Source: Beijerinckiaceae bacterium (lineage in GTDB: Bacteria; Pseudomonadota; Alphaproteobacteria; Rhizobiales; Beijerinckiaceae). From it: 64,000 nt of DNA. Below, piece after piece: positions 8,897 to 17,923 of this stretch. Where the stretch lies: the NCBI GenBank assembly GCA_947370975.1, contig CANBNG010000018.1, positions 44,626 through 108,625 on the forward strand, written 5' to 3'. The position numbers and the translations under genes were made by a program. Numbering within the stretch: position 1 is the stretch's first letter; each line of letters opens with the position of its first letter. Below the pieces are notes generated by a model, which worked only from the letters and a program-made list of their open reading frames with translations, was not told the origin of the DNA and did no database searches.

Positions 8897-9526
8897 TTAC
8901 GTTTGCGGCGCACTGTCGGATGAGAGGGCGCGCAGCATATCGGGCGTGTCGATATCGATCCGCGCGGCAGGATCGCCAACCGCCACTTCGATGACATCGG
9001 CCTCACGCCCGCGCAACACCTGCCGCGCCCCGGCATCGCCCTCAAGCTGCATCAGATCCGGGAAAAGGCGCGCAGCCAGCAGCACCGGATTTCCGCGCAT
9101 GCCCTCATGCACGGGCACGATGGCGCCCGCCTGCGGGTTGGCGTCAAAGGCTTGCACCAGAAAGGCAATGATCTGGGGCGTCACCAGCGGCATGTCGCCA
9201 AGCAGGATCACGACGCCCCGCGCGGTGGCAGGCACATGAGCGAGACCTGCTTTCAGCGAGGAGGCCATGCCGCTGGCAAAATCGCGATTATGGACAGGCA
9301 CGAGATCGAGACCGGCCAGTTCTGCCCGCACCGCCGCGTCCCCATAGCCGGTGACGAGGATCAGCGGCGAGAGCCCCGCATGCGCACCGGCCTCGGCGAC
9401 ATGGCGCACGAGCGCCTTGCCCTGATAATGCGCAACAAGCTTCGTGACCGGCCCCTGCGCACCAGCAACAGCGCGAAAGCGCGAGGCTTCGCCAGCTGCC
9501 AGAATGATCGCCGCGATCTCATGCAT
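8897..9526 (-). CDS. MocA-type molybdenum cofactor nucleotidyltransferase
   Basis: A nucleotidyltransferase of the MobA/MocA fold, expected to attach CMP to molybdopterin to make the cytosine dinucleotide cofactor used by CoxL-type enzymes. The N-terminal binding loop reads ILAAGEASRF, and a later loop reads ILLGDMPLVTPQ, the family metal and base-binding region. I placed the start at the ATG at 9526 because the loop normally begins about five residues after the initiator. This also gives an eight-base overlap with the upstream gene stop. The length is 209 residues. The position in the cox cluster supports the role. Confidence 0.88.
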   Translation of the reverse strand: MHEIAAIILAAGEASRFRAVAGAQGPVTKLVAHYQGKALVRHVAEAGAHAGLSPLILVTGYGDAAVRAELAGLDLVPVHNRDFASGMASSLKAGLAHVPATARGVVILLGDMPLVTPQIIAFLVQAFDANPQAGAIVPVHEGMRGNPVLLAARLFPDLMQLEGDAGARQVLRGREADVIEVAVGDPAARIDIDTPDMLRALSSDSAPQT

Positions 9527-10544
9527 CGCGATTGTCCGTATGCTCGTTCGCACCAAGGCGCGGCTGGGGACGCGAGACAATTTCCATCAGCAGACCGCCG
9601 GCGCCCATGCGGCGAATATCGGCAGAGGTGACAGGCAGGCGCGCAAGCATGCGATGCAGCACCCAGTCGAAACCGTTTTCCTTGGGAGAGCGCGCACAGC
9701 CCGGCGCGCCGAGGAAGGGCTTGCCGTCAATCTCGCCGATCAGCAGCAGATTGCCGGGATCCACCGGCATGCCAAATTGCTCGATGCGCCCGCCCGCCGA
9801 CAGCAGCGCGGCGGGTATCACATCGCGCCGGTCGGTAATGGCCGATGCGCCAAAGACGATGATGAGATCGGCCTCGCCGCGCACCGCCTCGATGGCGGCA
9901 GCAAGGGGTGCGCTCGCATGGGCCACGCGCATGTCATGAATGATCTGCGCGCCCGCAGGCGCAATGCGCTCGGCCATCACGCGCAAGGTCTTGTCCACGG
10001 TCGAGGGTTTGAGCCCCGGCAGCAACGTGGAAATCACCGCGATGCGCAGAGGCGCGAAGGCAGCAACGGCGAGCCGCGCACCAGAAGCAGCGGCAATTGT
10101 CGCTGCAACCAGATGATCGGGCACGGCGAAGGGGATCACCTTTACCGTCGCAATCATTTCGCCCTCGACCAGAGTGCGAAAAGGCGGCAGCGTTGCCAGT
10201 GTGATCTGCTCATCGACCGCGTTGATGGCATCGACAAAAGCAGGTGGCGCCATCAGCACGCCCGCGCATTGCGCAAACAGATTGGCGCGGCCGGTAAAGG
10301 CGTGATCGACGCGGATATTCTCACCACAGACGGCAGCAGCAAGACGCGCTGCCGCTTCATCCTCGCCAATGTCGCCAGCCTCGAGCCGCGCAATCACCAC
10401 ATCGGTAAAATCTGCATCCGCCAAGGCATCCAGATGCGCGCGCGTGAGCACCTCGCCCTTTTTCAGACTGAGCCCCTCACGGCGAAGCGAATGGGCGAGT
10501 ATGCCCCCTTCGGCTTCACCAAGCGGAACAGGCCCGAATTTCAC
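9519..10544 (-). CDS. Molybdopterin-binding (MogA/MoeA-domain) protein
   Basis: A 341-residue protein of the molybdopterin-binding family found in cox and xanthine-dehydrogenase-type clusters. The N-terminal half (FGPVPLGEAEGGILAHSLRR onward) has the MoeA-like ILAHS pattern. The C-terminal half is a MoaB/Mog-like domain with the conserved DLIIVFGASAITDRRDVIPAAL region. It probably acts in insertion or delivery of the molybdenum cofactor. The start overlaps the upstream XdhC-family gene by ATGA (10541-10544), and the end overlaps the nucleotidyltransferase start. Confidence 0.85.
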   Translation of the reverse strand: MKFGPVPLGEAEGGILAHSLRREGLSLKKGEVLTRAHLDALADADFTDVVIARLEAGDIGEDEAAARLAAAVCGENIRVDHAFTGRANLFAQCAGVLMAPPAFVDAINAVDEQITLATLPPFRTLVEGEMIATVKVIPFAVPDHLVAATIAAASGARLAVAAFAPLRIAVISTLLPGLKPSTVDKTLRVMAERIAPAGAQIIHDMRVAHASAPLAAAIEAVRGEADLIIVFGASAITDRRDVIPAALLSAGGRIEQFGMPVDPGNLLLIGEIDGKPFLGAPGCARSPKENGFDWVLHRMLARLPVTSADIRRMGAGGLLMEIVSRPQPRLGANEHTDNRDA

Positions 10545-11242
10545 TTTTGCACCTCGACGCGCAATGCCTTCTTGCGCAGCGCGAGAATGATTTCGCCCAG
10601 CACAGAGACTGCGATTTCAGCGGGCGTCACCGCGCCAATATCAAGGCCAATCGGCGCGCGGATGCGATCTGTATCGGCGGTGGTGAAGCCCTTGGCCTGC
10701 AGGCGCTCGAGCCTTTTGCCATGCGTTTTCCGCGAGCCCAGGGCACCAATGTAAAAACATTCCGCGCGCAACGCCTGCTCCAGCGCGATGTCATCGATCT
10801 TGGGATCATGGGTAAAACAGGCCATGGCCGTGTAGCGGTCGATCTTCATCGGCGGCAGCACGGTCTCAGGCCAATCGGCAATCACCGGCACGTCGGGAAA
10901 ACGCTCGGGCGTTGCAAAGGCCGTGCGCGGATCGACGATCACAAGATCAAAGCCCGCGAGCTTGGCCATGGGGGCCAGCGCCTGGCTGATATGTACTGCG
11001 CCGATCACGACGATGCGCACCGGTGGCACCTGCACGGTGAGAAAGAAGGACGCGCCCTCCTGCTCCACAAGGCCGCTCTTGCCACTGCGCAATGCGGCAT
11101 CGATCTGGTCTGCGAGCGGGTCGCTCGACAAAGTGGCAGGCGTGACGAGGCGCTGCGCGCCGCCATCCATCGCCGTCACCAGCACGGCCGCACGGCGCTC
11201 GCGGCGCGCTTCGTTCAACTGTGCAAGGAGGTCAGAACGCAT
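10541..11242 (-). CDS. XdhC-family protein, C-terminal Rossmann half (CoxF-type)
   Basis: XdhC-family proteins bind molybdenum cofactor and pass it to molybdenum hydroxylases. This 233-residue protein has the C-terminal Rossmann-like XdhC domain: IVVIGAVHISQALAPMAKLAGF, MACFTHDPKID, and YIGALGSRKTHGKRLERL, all family hallmarks. The matching N-terminal XdhC/CoxI domain is encoded separately just upstream. This split arrangement is common in cox clusters. The ATG overlaps the stop of that gene by one base (TGATG). Confidence 0.9.
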   Translation of the reverse strand: MRSDLLAQLNEARRERRAAVLVTAMDGGAQRLVTPATLSSDPLADQIDAALRSGKSGLVEQEGASFFLTVQVPPVRIVVIGAVHISQALAPMAKLAGFDLVIVDPRTAFATPERFPDVPVIADWPETVLPPMKIDRYTAMACFTHDPKIDDIALEQALRAECFYIGALGSRKTHGKRLERLQAKGFTTADTDRIRAPIGLDIGAVTPAEIAVSVLGEIILALRKKALRVEVQK

Positions 11243-11580
11243 CAGTCGATCCTCTCGACATAGACGCGAATGCGCCCGCCACAGGAAAGCCCCGCACGCC
11301 AGGCGGTTTCGTCGGCCACGCCAAATTCAAGCACGCGCGGCTTGCCGTCGGCGATCACATCCATCGCCTCGGTCACGACCTCTCCCTCGACGCAGCCACC
11401 TGAAACCGAGCCCAGAAAATGCCCGTCCGCATCGATCGCCAGATGGCTGCCGACCGGGCGCGGGGCCGAGCCCCACGTCTCGACCACGGTGGCAAGCGCC
11501 ACCCCGCGGCCCTGTTTGGCCCAGACTTCGGCCTGGCCCAGAATGTCGTCATCGCTCGCAAGCATGGATGCCTCCGTCAT
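11242..11580 (-). CDS. XdhC/CoxI N-terminal domain protein
   Basis: This 112-residue protein is the stand-alone N-terminal XdhC_CoxI domain. It reads ATVVETWGSAPRPVGSHLAI, then SVSGGCVEGEV with the conserved GGCVE motif, and ends SCGGRIRVYVE with the conserved SCGG. The start was placed at the ATG at 11580 (MTEASML); a longer frame back to 11661 would overlap the end of coxE and adds unrelated sequence. It probably works with the downstream Rossmann half in cofactor sulfuration or insertion for CoxL. Confidence 0.9.
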   Translation of the reverse strand: MTEASMLASDDDILGQAEVWAKQGRGVALATVVETWGSAPRPVGSHLAIDADGHFLGSVSGGCVEGEVVTEAMDVIADGKPRVLEFGVADETAWRAGLSCGGRIRVYVERID

Positions 11581-11639
11581 GTTCGCTCGAATATAGCGCT
11601 TGGGTGGGGGCCCGGCAAACGCCGCGCGTGTGGCCCGGC

Positions 11640-12842
11640 TCAAACCGCGCGCTTGAGCCACATGCGCGGATCGACATCGCGGCCGAGCGCCGGGCGCGAC
11701 AGGGCCTCGGCCAGATCTTTCAAACTTGCCAGATGATGCACAGGCCTAAATTCATCGACGTGAGGAAGGATCGCGCGGATGCCGGCCGCGCGCGGCTCGA
11801 ACCGATCGTAGCGCAGGAGCGGATTGAGCCAGATCAGCCGGCGGCAGCTTTTTTGCAGACGCTCGATTTCAAACGCCAGCTCCGCCGTGCCGTCACGCTC
11901 GAGCCCGTCGGTAAAGAGCAGCACAATCGCGCCCTGCCCGAGCACGCGGCGCGACCATGTGCGATTGAAGGCATGGAGCGAGGCCCCGATGCGCGTGCCC
12001 CCCGACCAATCCTGCACATGGCCCGAAACATCGGCCAATGCCGCATCAATATCGCGCGCACGCAGCGCACGGGTGACATGGCTGAGCCTTGTGCCAAACA
12101 GAAACGTCTCGACGCGCCGCCGCTCCTCGGTGAGCCGGTGCAGGAAATGCAAAAATGTGCGCGTGTAATCGCTCATCGAGCCTGAAATATCGCAGAGCGC
12201 CACAATGGGGGGATGGCGCAGGATGCGCGCGCGCCGCTGCAAGACCAGCATGTCGCCGCCCTGCGTCATCGCCTTGCGCAGGGTCTGGCGTGGATCGATG
12301 CGCGCGCCTTGGGCATCGGGTCGCCAGCGGCGTGTCGCCACCTCGTCTTCGGGCAGGCGCAGGCGCGCGATGATCTCCCGCGCGCGCGCAATTTCCTCCG
12401 CGCTCATTTGCGCGAAATCCTTGCGCTGCAGCACTTCCTGCGCCGACATGGTGAGCCGCGCATCGCGCTCGATCTCGGGCTCGGCCTCGCGCTTTGGCCT
12501 GTTGCCAGCCAGCGCTTCAGCCAGCCGCGTCGCGCCAGGCGCGGGCTTTGTCACCTGCTTTTCAGGCGTCGCCATGGGCGACATCATGGCAATCAATTTC
12601 TCGATGAAGCCACGCTTGCGCCAGAAGATCGCAAAGGCCTGATCGAAGAGGATCGTCTGCTCGTGCCTGCTGACGAAGACAGCATGGAGAATGGTGCGAA
12701 AATCCTCCCGCGAGGTGAGGCCAGCAACTTCCACAGCGCGCACAGCGTCAATCACATGGCCGGGGCCCACGCGCAGGCCCGCCGCGCGCAAGAGACGGGC
12801 GAAATGCAGGATGTTTTCCGCGAGCCGACCGTGCGCCTGCAT
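11640..12842 (-). CDS. coxE: CoxE-type von Willebrand factor A protein
   Basis: CoxE is a VWA-domain protein that works with the MoxR-type ATPase CoxD in maturing the CO-dehydrogenase-type active site. The MIDAS motif is visible as CDISGSMSDYT, and GGTRIGASLHAFNR and LLFTDGLERDG follow in the VWA order. The N-terminal CoxE region contains VGPGHVIDAVRAVE. I favour the ATG at 12842, right after the coxD stop with GAGG upstream; a TTG at 12875 would overlap coxD by 29 bases. The protein is about 400 residues. Confidence 0.9.
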   Translation of the reverse strand: MQAHGRLAENILHFARLLRAAGLRVGPGHVIDAVRAVEVAGLTSREDFRTILHAVFVSRHEQTILFDQAFAIFWRKRGFIEKLIAMMSPMATPEKQVTKPAPGATRLAEALAGNRPKREAEPEIERDARLTMSAQEVLQRKDFAQMSAEEIARAREIIARLRLPEDEVATRRWRPDAQGARIDPRQTLRKAMTQGGDMLVLQRRARILRHPPIVALCDISGSMSDYTRTFLHFLHRLTEERRRVETFLFGTRLSHVTRALRARDIDAALADVSGHVQDWSGGTRIGASLHAFNRTWSRRVLGQGAIVLLFTDGLERDGTAELAFEIERLQKSCRRLIWLNPLLRYDRFEPRAAGIRAILPHVDEFRPVHHLASLKDLAEALSRPALGRDVDPRMWLKRAV

Positions 12843-12846
12843 GGCC

Positions 12847-13770
12847 TCAACCAAGGCTCGCCCGCGCGTCGTCAATCGTCTTTTGCAGATCGCTGCCTTG
12901 CAGCTGCTGAATGTCGTCCTGATATTTCAACAAGACGCCGAGCGTATCGGACACAACCGAGGCATCGAGCGAGACGGCGTCAAGCTCGGTGAGCGCGCTC
13001 GCCCAATCGATGGTCTCGGCGACGCCCGGCTGTTTGAAGAGATCGCGCTTGCGCAAGCTCTGGACGAAGGCGACGATTTCCTGCGTCAGACGCGCGGGCG
13101 CGCCAGGCGCCTTCACGCGCAAAATATCCAGCTCGCGCGCCGCATCGGGATAATCGACCCAATGATAGAGGCAGCGCCGCTTCAAGGCGTCATGCACCTC
13201 GCGCGTGCGGTTGGAGGTAATGATGACGATGGGGGGCTGGTCCGCGCGGATCGTCCCGAGCTCGGGGATCGTCACCTGAAAATCAGACAATATTTCGAGC
13301 AGAAAGGCTTCAAACGCATCATCCGTGCGGTCGAGCTCATCGACGAGCAGAACGGGCGGCCCATCCGTGCTCGCCTGCAAGGCCTGCAGCAGCGGGCGCT
13401 TGATGAGATAGCGCTCGGAAAACACATCATGCTCGATGCGCGCACGGTCGCTCTCGCCCGCAGCTTCAGCCAGGCGGATCGCCATCATCTGGCGCGCATA
13501 ATCCCATTCATAGACGGCGGAGGAGACATCGAGTCCCTCATAACATTGCAGGCGGATGAGCTTGCGGCCAAGCGTGGCCGCCAGAACCTTGGCGATTTCC
13601 GTCTTGCCGACGCCAGCCTCTCCTTCAAGGAAAAGCGGGCGGCCCATTTTCATCGCCAGAAAAACCACCGTCGCCAGCGAACGGTCGGCGACATAATCGC
13701 CGCGGGTCAGAAGGGCCAGCGTCTCGTCAATGGATCCGGGAAGAGCGGTCACGTGGTCGTCCTTGCGCAT
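12847..13770 (-). CDS. coxD: CoxD-type MoxR AAA+ ATPase
   Basis: A MoxR-family AAA+ ATPase of 307 residues. Walker A is GEAGVGKTE at residues 50-58, Walker B is VLLVDELDRTDDAF, sensor 1 is IITSNRTREV, and an arginine-rich RRCLYHWVDYPD segment follows as in MoxR proteins. In cox clusters CoxD acts as a chaperone needed to assemble the active-site copper and sulfur of CoxL; in a form II system the exact role is less clear. It is separated from coxM by 141 bases containing a palindromic repeat, so it may have its own promoter or be reached by read-through. Confidence 0.92.
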   Translation of the reverse strand: MRKDDHVTALPGSIDETLALLTRGDYVADRSLATVVFLAMKMGRPLFLEGEAGVGKTEIAKVLAATLGRKLIRLQCYEGLDVSSAVYEWDYARQMMAIRLAEAAGESDRARIEHDVFSERYLIKRPLLQALQASTDGPPVLLVDELDRTDDAFEAFLLEILSDFQVTIPELGTIRADQPPIVIITSNRTREVHDALKRRCLYHWVDYPDAARELDILRVKAPGAPARLTQEIVAFVQSLRKRDLFKQPGVAETIDWASALTELDAVSLDASVVSDTLGVLLKYQDDIQQLQGSDLQKTIDDARASLG

Positions 13771-13792
13771 GATGCAACCTGCCGTGCGCCCC

Positions 13793-13910
13793 GCTTCTCC
13801 CAGCGGGAGAAGCTGTCTGCGAAGCAGACTGATGAGGGGGCGAGACTTTTCGGACAGCGCAACCCCTCACCCGGCCGCTGCGCGGCCATTCTCTCCCACT
13901 GGAGAGGGTA
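13793..13910. repeat. Composite palindromic repeat, family A, copy 1
   Basis: The coxM-coxD gap holds a series of nested hairpins: CTTCTCCC paired with GGGAGAAG, GTCTGC paired with GCAGAC, the pair TGATGAGGGG and CCCCTCACCC, a GGCCGCTGCGCGGCC hairpin, then CTCTCCC paired with GGAGAGG. The same order of modules occurs at 24427-24550 and, inverted, at 52061-52174. This is a dispersed non-coding element of the type seen in rhizobial genomes. Here it lies between co-directional genes and could act as an mRNA processing or stability element. Confidence 0.85.
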
Positions 13911-13911
13911 A

Positions 13912-14706
13912 TTACCGCGCCGCCTCGACAGCGCGGCGCGCCATGACGTTGATGAGATTGGCGCGATAGACCGCATCTGCATGAATGTCGGAATTGAGCC
14001 CCTCGGCCGGCACAACAATCCCCTCGATGGCCTTGGCCGAGAAATCCTTGGCCAGCGCCTCTTCAAAGCTCGCGACGCGGAACACACCGTTCTCGCCAGC
14101 ACCCGTCACGGTGACGCGCACGCCGGCAGCGCTCTGGGCCACGAACACGCCAACGATGGCGTAGCGCGAGGCCGGGTTGCGGAACTTCTGATAGGCCGCC
14201 TTGGCGGGAATCGGGAAGACGATCCCGGTCAGGATCTCGCCCTCCTCAAGAGCCGTATCGAACAGGCCGGTGAAGAAATCATCGGCTGCGATTTCGCGCA
14301 TGTTGGTGACGATGGTCGCGCCCAGCGCAAGGCAGGCAGCAGGATAATCGGCCGCCGGATCATTGTTGGCGACCGAGCCGCCAATCGTTCCGCGATGGCG
14401 GACCATCGGGTCGCCGATCCAGCCGGCGAGATCGGCCAGCGCCGGAATGGCCTTGCGCACCTCCTCGGAGGCCGCGACATCGGCATGGCGCGTCATTGCG
14501 CCAATCGTCACCTTGCCGCCAGCCACCGAAATGCCGGCAAGATCGCTGAGGCTATTGAGATCGACCAGCGAGGTCGGAGCCGCAAGGCGCTGCTTCATCG
14601 TCGGCAGAAGCGTCATGCCACCGGCCAAAATCTTGGCGTCTGCACTCCCTGCAAGAGCAGCTGCGCTGCCAAGCGAGTCAGGGCGGTGATAGGTGAACGG
14701 ATACAT
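13912..14706 (-). CDS. coxM: CoxM-type FAD-binding subunit
   Basis: The medium, FAD-binding subunit of a CO-dehydrogenase-type molybdenum hydroxylase (264 residues). It takes electrons from the [2Fe-2S] subunit to FAD. The FAD-binding motifs are visible: AGGMTLLPTMK near residue 28 and TIGGSVANNDPAADYP near residue 107. The ATG at 14706 is preceded by GGGGAGAAAG. It lies 78 nt downstream of coxL in the order coxS-coxL-coxM. Confidence 0.95.
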   Translation of the reverse strand: MYPFTYHRPDSLGSAAALAGSADAKILAGGMTLLPTMKQRLAAPTSLVDLNSLSDLAGISVAGGKVTIGAMTRHADVAASEEVRKAIPALADLAGWIGDPMVRHRGTIGGSVANNDPAADYPAACLALGATIVTNMREIAADDFFTGLFDTALEEGEILTGIVFPIPAKAAYQKFRNPASRYAIVGVFVAQSAAGVRVTVTGAGENGVFRVASFEEALAKDFSAKAIEGIVVPAEGLNSDIHADAVYRANLINVMARRAVEAAR

Positions 14707-14784
14707 GTCTTTCTCCCCTGCGCGGCAGCAACCGCGTCTTGATCTCGCCCATAGTAGCGGCGGGCCGCACGGCCCGCCAGATTC

Positions 14785-17151
14785 TTATTCCGCAGCGGCG
14801 CGTTGCGCGCCCTTCTGGATTGCCCGCCAGACGGCCAGCGGCGTCGCCGGCATGGCAATATCCTCGTGGCCGATGGCATCCGTGATCGCATTCATCACGG
14901 CCGGGGGCGCAGCAATGGCGCCAGCCTCGCCGCAGCCCTTGATGCCAAGCGGATTGGAGGGGCAACGCGTCTGCGTCATGCCAACCTGATAGGCCGGCAG
15001 ATCGCTTGCACGCGGCATGGAATAATCCATGTAGCTCGCCGTGACGAGCTGGCCCGAGGCATCGTAAACCGCGCCTTCATGCAGCGCCTGACCGACACCC
15101 TGCGCAATACCGCCATGAACCTGGCCCTCGACGATCATCGGATTGATGACCACGCCGAAATCATCCACCGCCGTCCAGCGATCGATGCGGGTGACGCCGG
15201 TCGCCGGATCGATCTCCAGCTCGCAAATATGCACGCCCGCCGGGAAGGTGAAATTGGTCGGATCCCAGAAGGCGCTTTCCTTCAGGCCCGGTTCCAGATC
15301 CTGCCCGTTGAACTTGTGCGCGATATAGGCCTGCAAAGCGACCGAGGCGAAGTCGATCTCCTTGTCGGTGCCACGCACGGAGAATTTGCCGTCCTTGAAA
15401 TCGATATCCTCGGCAGAGGCCTCGAGCACGAAGCCCGCGACTTTCTTCGCCTTGGTCTCGATCTTGTCGAGCGCCTTGGAGAGAGCCGACATGCCGACCG
15501 CGCCAGAGCGCGAGCCATAGGTGCCCATGCCCATCTGCACCTTGTCGGTGTCACCATGGATGATCGACACATTGTCGATGGAAATGCCGAGCCGTTCGGA
15601 GACAAGCTGCGCGAAGGTCGTCTCGTGCCCCTGCCCGTGCGAATGGGAGCCGGTGAGAATTTCCACAGTGCCGACCGGATTGACCCGCACTTCGGCCGAT
15701 TCCCAAAGCCCGACACCCGCGCCAAGCGAGCCCACTGCCGCCGAAGGCGCAATGCCGCAAGCCTCGATATAAGCAGAAATACCGACGCCGCGGAGCAGGC
15801 CCTTGCGTGCAGATTCCGCCTTTCGCGCAGGCACATTCGCATAATCGGCCATGTCCAGCGCCTTGGCCAGCGAAGCCGGATAATCGCCCGCGTCATAGCA
15901 CATGATGACCGGCGTCTGATGCGGGAAGGAGGTGACGAAATTCTTCGAGCGGAAGGCCGCCGGATCCTGCCCGGTTTCGCGCGCGGCAATTTCCATCAGC
16001 CGCTCGATCACGAAGGTCGCCTCGGGACGGCCAGCGCCGCGATAGGCATCGACAGGCGCCGTGTTCGTATAAACGCCATCGACCTCGCAATAGATGGCCG
16101 GAATGGCATATTGGCCCGACAGCAGCGGCGCGTAGAGATAGGTCGGCACAGCCGACGAGAAGGTGGAGAGATAAGCGCCAAGATTGGCCGTCGTATGCAC
16201 GCGCAGGCCCAAAATCCTGCCCGCAGCGTCGAGCGCCATCTCGGCATGGGTGACATGGTCGCGCCCGTGCGCATCCGACAGGAATGCCTCGGTGCGGTCC
16301 GACGTCCATTTCACAGGCCGCCCCACCTTCTTGGCAGCCCAGACGCAGACCGTCTCCTCTGCGTAAATGAAAATCTTCGAGCCAAAGCCGCCCCCGACAT
16401 CGGGCGCGATCACGCGCAGCTTGTGCTCGGGCGCAATGCCGATGAAGGCCGAGAGAACGAGGCGCGCGACATGGGGATTCTGGCTCGTCGTATAGAGCGT
16501 GAACGCATCATTGCCGGAATCGTAATCGCCGACCGCCGCGCGCGGCTCCATCGGATTGGGGATGAGGCGATTGTTGACGAGATCGATTTTCGTCACATGC
16601 GCGGCCTTGGCGAAAGCCGCCTGCGTTGCGCCCTCATCGCCGATCGCCCAGCGATAGACGGCATTGTCGGGCGCAACCTCATGCACCACAGGCGCGCCGG
16701 GCTGTGTCGCGTTTGCGGTAGCGACATTGGCAGGCAGGACGGCATATTCGACATTGATCTTTTCAAGCGCATCGCGCGCCTGGTCCAGCGTATCGGCGAT
16801 GACGACTGCAACGTGATCGCCGACGTAGCGCACCTTGCCCTGGGCAAGTGCTGGATGGCTGCCGGCCTTCATCGGCTCGCCATCCTTGGAATGGATCATC
16901 CAGCCGCAGATGAGGCCGCCGATCTTGTCGGCGGCAAGATCATCGCCCGTGAAGATCGCGACCACGCCCGGCATGGCGAGCGCCGCAGCCGTATCGATCC
17001 GGAGGATGTCGGCATGGGCATGGGGTGAGCGCAGGAAGGCCGCATGAGCCTGGCCATAGCGGTTCACATCGTCGGTATATTGGCCCTTGCCGGTGATGAA
17101 ACGGAAATCTTCCTTGCGCCGCACGGACGCGCCAATGCCGGTTGCACTCAT
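14785..17151 (-). CDS. coxL: Form II CO-dehydrogenase-type large subunit
   Basis: The 788-residue molybdenum-binding large subunit of the xanthine oxidase superfamily. The molybdopterin-binding DVGGGFGSK motif is at residues 251-259. The active-site loop reads AYRGAGR at residues 369-375, which is the form II signature; form I CO dehydrogenases carry AYxCSFR with the catalytic cysteine. The C-terminal GCGEAGAIAAPPA contains the conserved catalytic glutamate. The ATG at 17151 has TGGAGGAAA upstream. Form II enzymes have uncertain substrates, so CO oxidation should not be assumed. It is flanked by coxS and coxM as in authentic operons. Confidence 0.95.
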   Translation of the reverse strand: MSATGIGASVRRKEDFRFITGKGQYTDDVNRYGQAHAAFLRSPHAHADILRIDTAAALAMPGVVAIFTGDDLAADKIGGLICGWMIHSKDGEPMKAGSHPALAQGKVRYVGDHVAVVIADTLDQARDALEKINVEYAVLPANVATANATQPGAPVVHEVAPDNAVYRWAIGDEGATQAAFAKAAHVTKIDLVNNRLIPNPMEPRAAVGDYDSGNDAFTLYTTSQNPHVARLVLSAFIGIAPEHKLRVIAPDVGGGFGSKIFIYAEETVCVWAAKKVGRPVKWTSDRTEAFLSDAHGRDHVTHAEMALDAAGRILGLRVHTTANLGAYLSTFSSAVPTYLYAPLLSGQYAIPAIYCEVDGVYTNTAPVDAYRGAGRPEATFVIERLMEIAARETGQDPAAFRSKNFVTSFPHQTPVIMCYDAGDYPASLAKALDMADYANVPARKAESARKGLLRGVGISAYIEACGIAPSAAVGSLGAGVGLWESAEVRVNPVGTVEILTGSHSHGQGHETTFAQLVSERLGISIDNVSIIHGDTDKVQMGMGTYGSRSGAVGMSALSKALDKIETKAKKVAGFVLEASAEDIDFKDGKFSVRGTDKEIDFASVALQAYIAHKFNGQDLEPGLKESAFWDPTNFTFPAGVHICELEIDPATGVTRIDRWTAVDDFGVVINPMIVEGQVHGGIAQGVGQALHEGAVYDASGQLVTASYMDYSMPRASDLPAYQVGMTQTRCPSNPLGIKGCGEAGAIAAPPAVMNAITDAIGHEDIAMPATPLAVWRAIQKGAQRAAAE

Positions 17152-17258
17152 CTGTTTCCTCCAGAGAAGTGGCCGGTTCGCAAGGACTTTCCCGAGCGTC
17201 CAGCTCTTGATCTTCGTTTTGAAAGGTGTGTCGAAAAAACAAAAAAAACAGCAGCTGA

Positions 17259-17750
17259 TTATTCAGCTGCCGCCTTGGTCGTTCCCGCCATCGCCTCTGC
17301 GCCGTAATGAACGGCCTTGACGATGTTGTGGTAGCCGGTGCACCGGCAAATATTGCCCTCGAGCTCCTCGCGGATCGTCTGGTCGTCGAGGTTCGTGCCC
17401 TTGCGATTGACCATGTCGACCGCGGTCATGATCATGCCCGGCGTGCAGAAGCCGCATTGCAGACCGTGATGATCGCGGAACGCCGCCTGCATCGGATGCA
17501 GCTCCTGGCCATGAGCCAGACCCTCGATGGTGGTGATGTGCGAGCCATCAACGCCAAGTGCGAGCAGCGTGCAGGATTTCATCGCCTTGCCGTCAACATG
17601 GACGGTGCAGCAGCCGCATTGCGTGGTGTCGCAGCCGACATGCGTGCCGGTGAGGCGGAGCTCTTCGCGCAGGAACTGAGCCAGCAAGGTGCGCGGATCG
17701 ATATCGCGACTGACCAACTTGCCGTTCACCGTCATGGATACGGTGGCCAT
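17259..17750 (-). CDS. coxS: CoxS-type [2Fe-2S] small subunit
   Basis: The small iron-sulfur subunit passes electrons from the molybdenum centre to FAD. The plant-type ferredoxin cluster ligands are Cys40, 45, 48 and 60 (VGCDTTQCGCC). The second, all-helical cluster uses Cys99, 102, 135 and 137 (CGFC and CRCTGYHNI). I chose ATG 17750 because GGAGGA stands six bases upstream; ATG 17756 sits directly against that site. The length is 163 residues. It is followed by coxL after 107 bases. Confidence 0.96.
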   Translation of the reverse strand: MATVSMTVNGKLVSRDIDPRTLLAQFLREELRLTGTHVGCDTTQCGCCTVHVDGKAMKSCTLLALGVDGSHITTIEGLAHGQELHPMQAAFRDHHGLQCGFCTPGMIMTAVDMVNRKGTNLDDQTIREELEGNICRCTGYHNIVKAVHYGAEAMAGTTKAAAE

Positions 17751-17923
17751 GTGCATTCCTCCATTGCTGCCGGTTCTTGAAATGCCGGCGGGGTGGCGAC
17801 CCGACGCCGCGCTGATGCGCGCGTTCGCCGGGTGGCGCCAGATATGTTTCAAGTTTGCTATGACCGCAGCGCGGCGGTCAAGCCGGACATCCATCACTTA
17901 AGTCGGAGCCCGGCCTCTGGCCT

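Noticed and set aside
14803..17028. A long plus-strand open frame (741 codons) antisense to coxL
   Set aside because: It is the mirror of a GC-rich gene with strong third-position bias. Its product is rich in Arg/His/Gly with no motif, while coxL on the other strand has clear family motifs.
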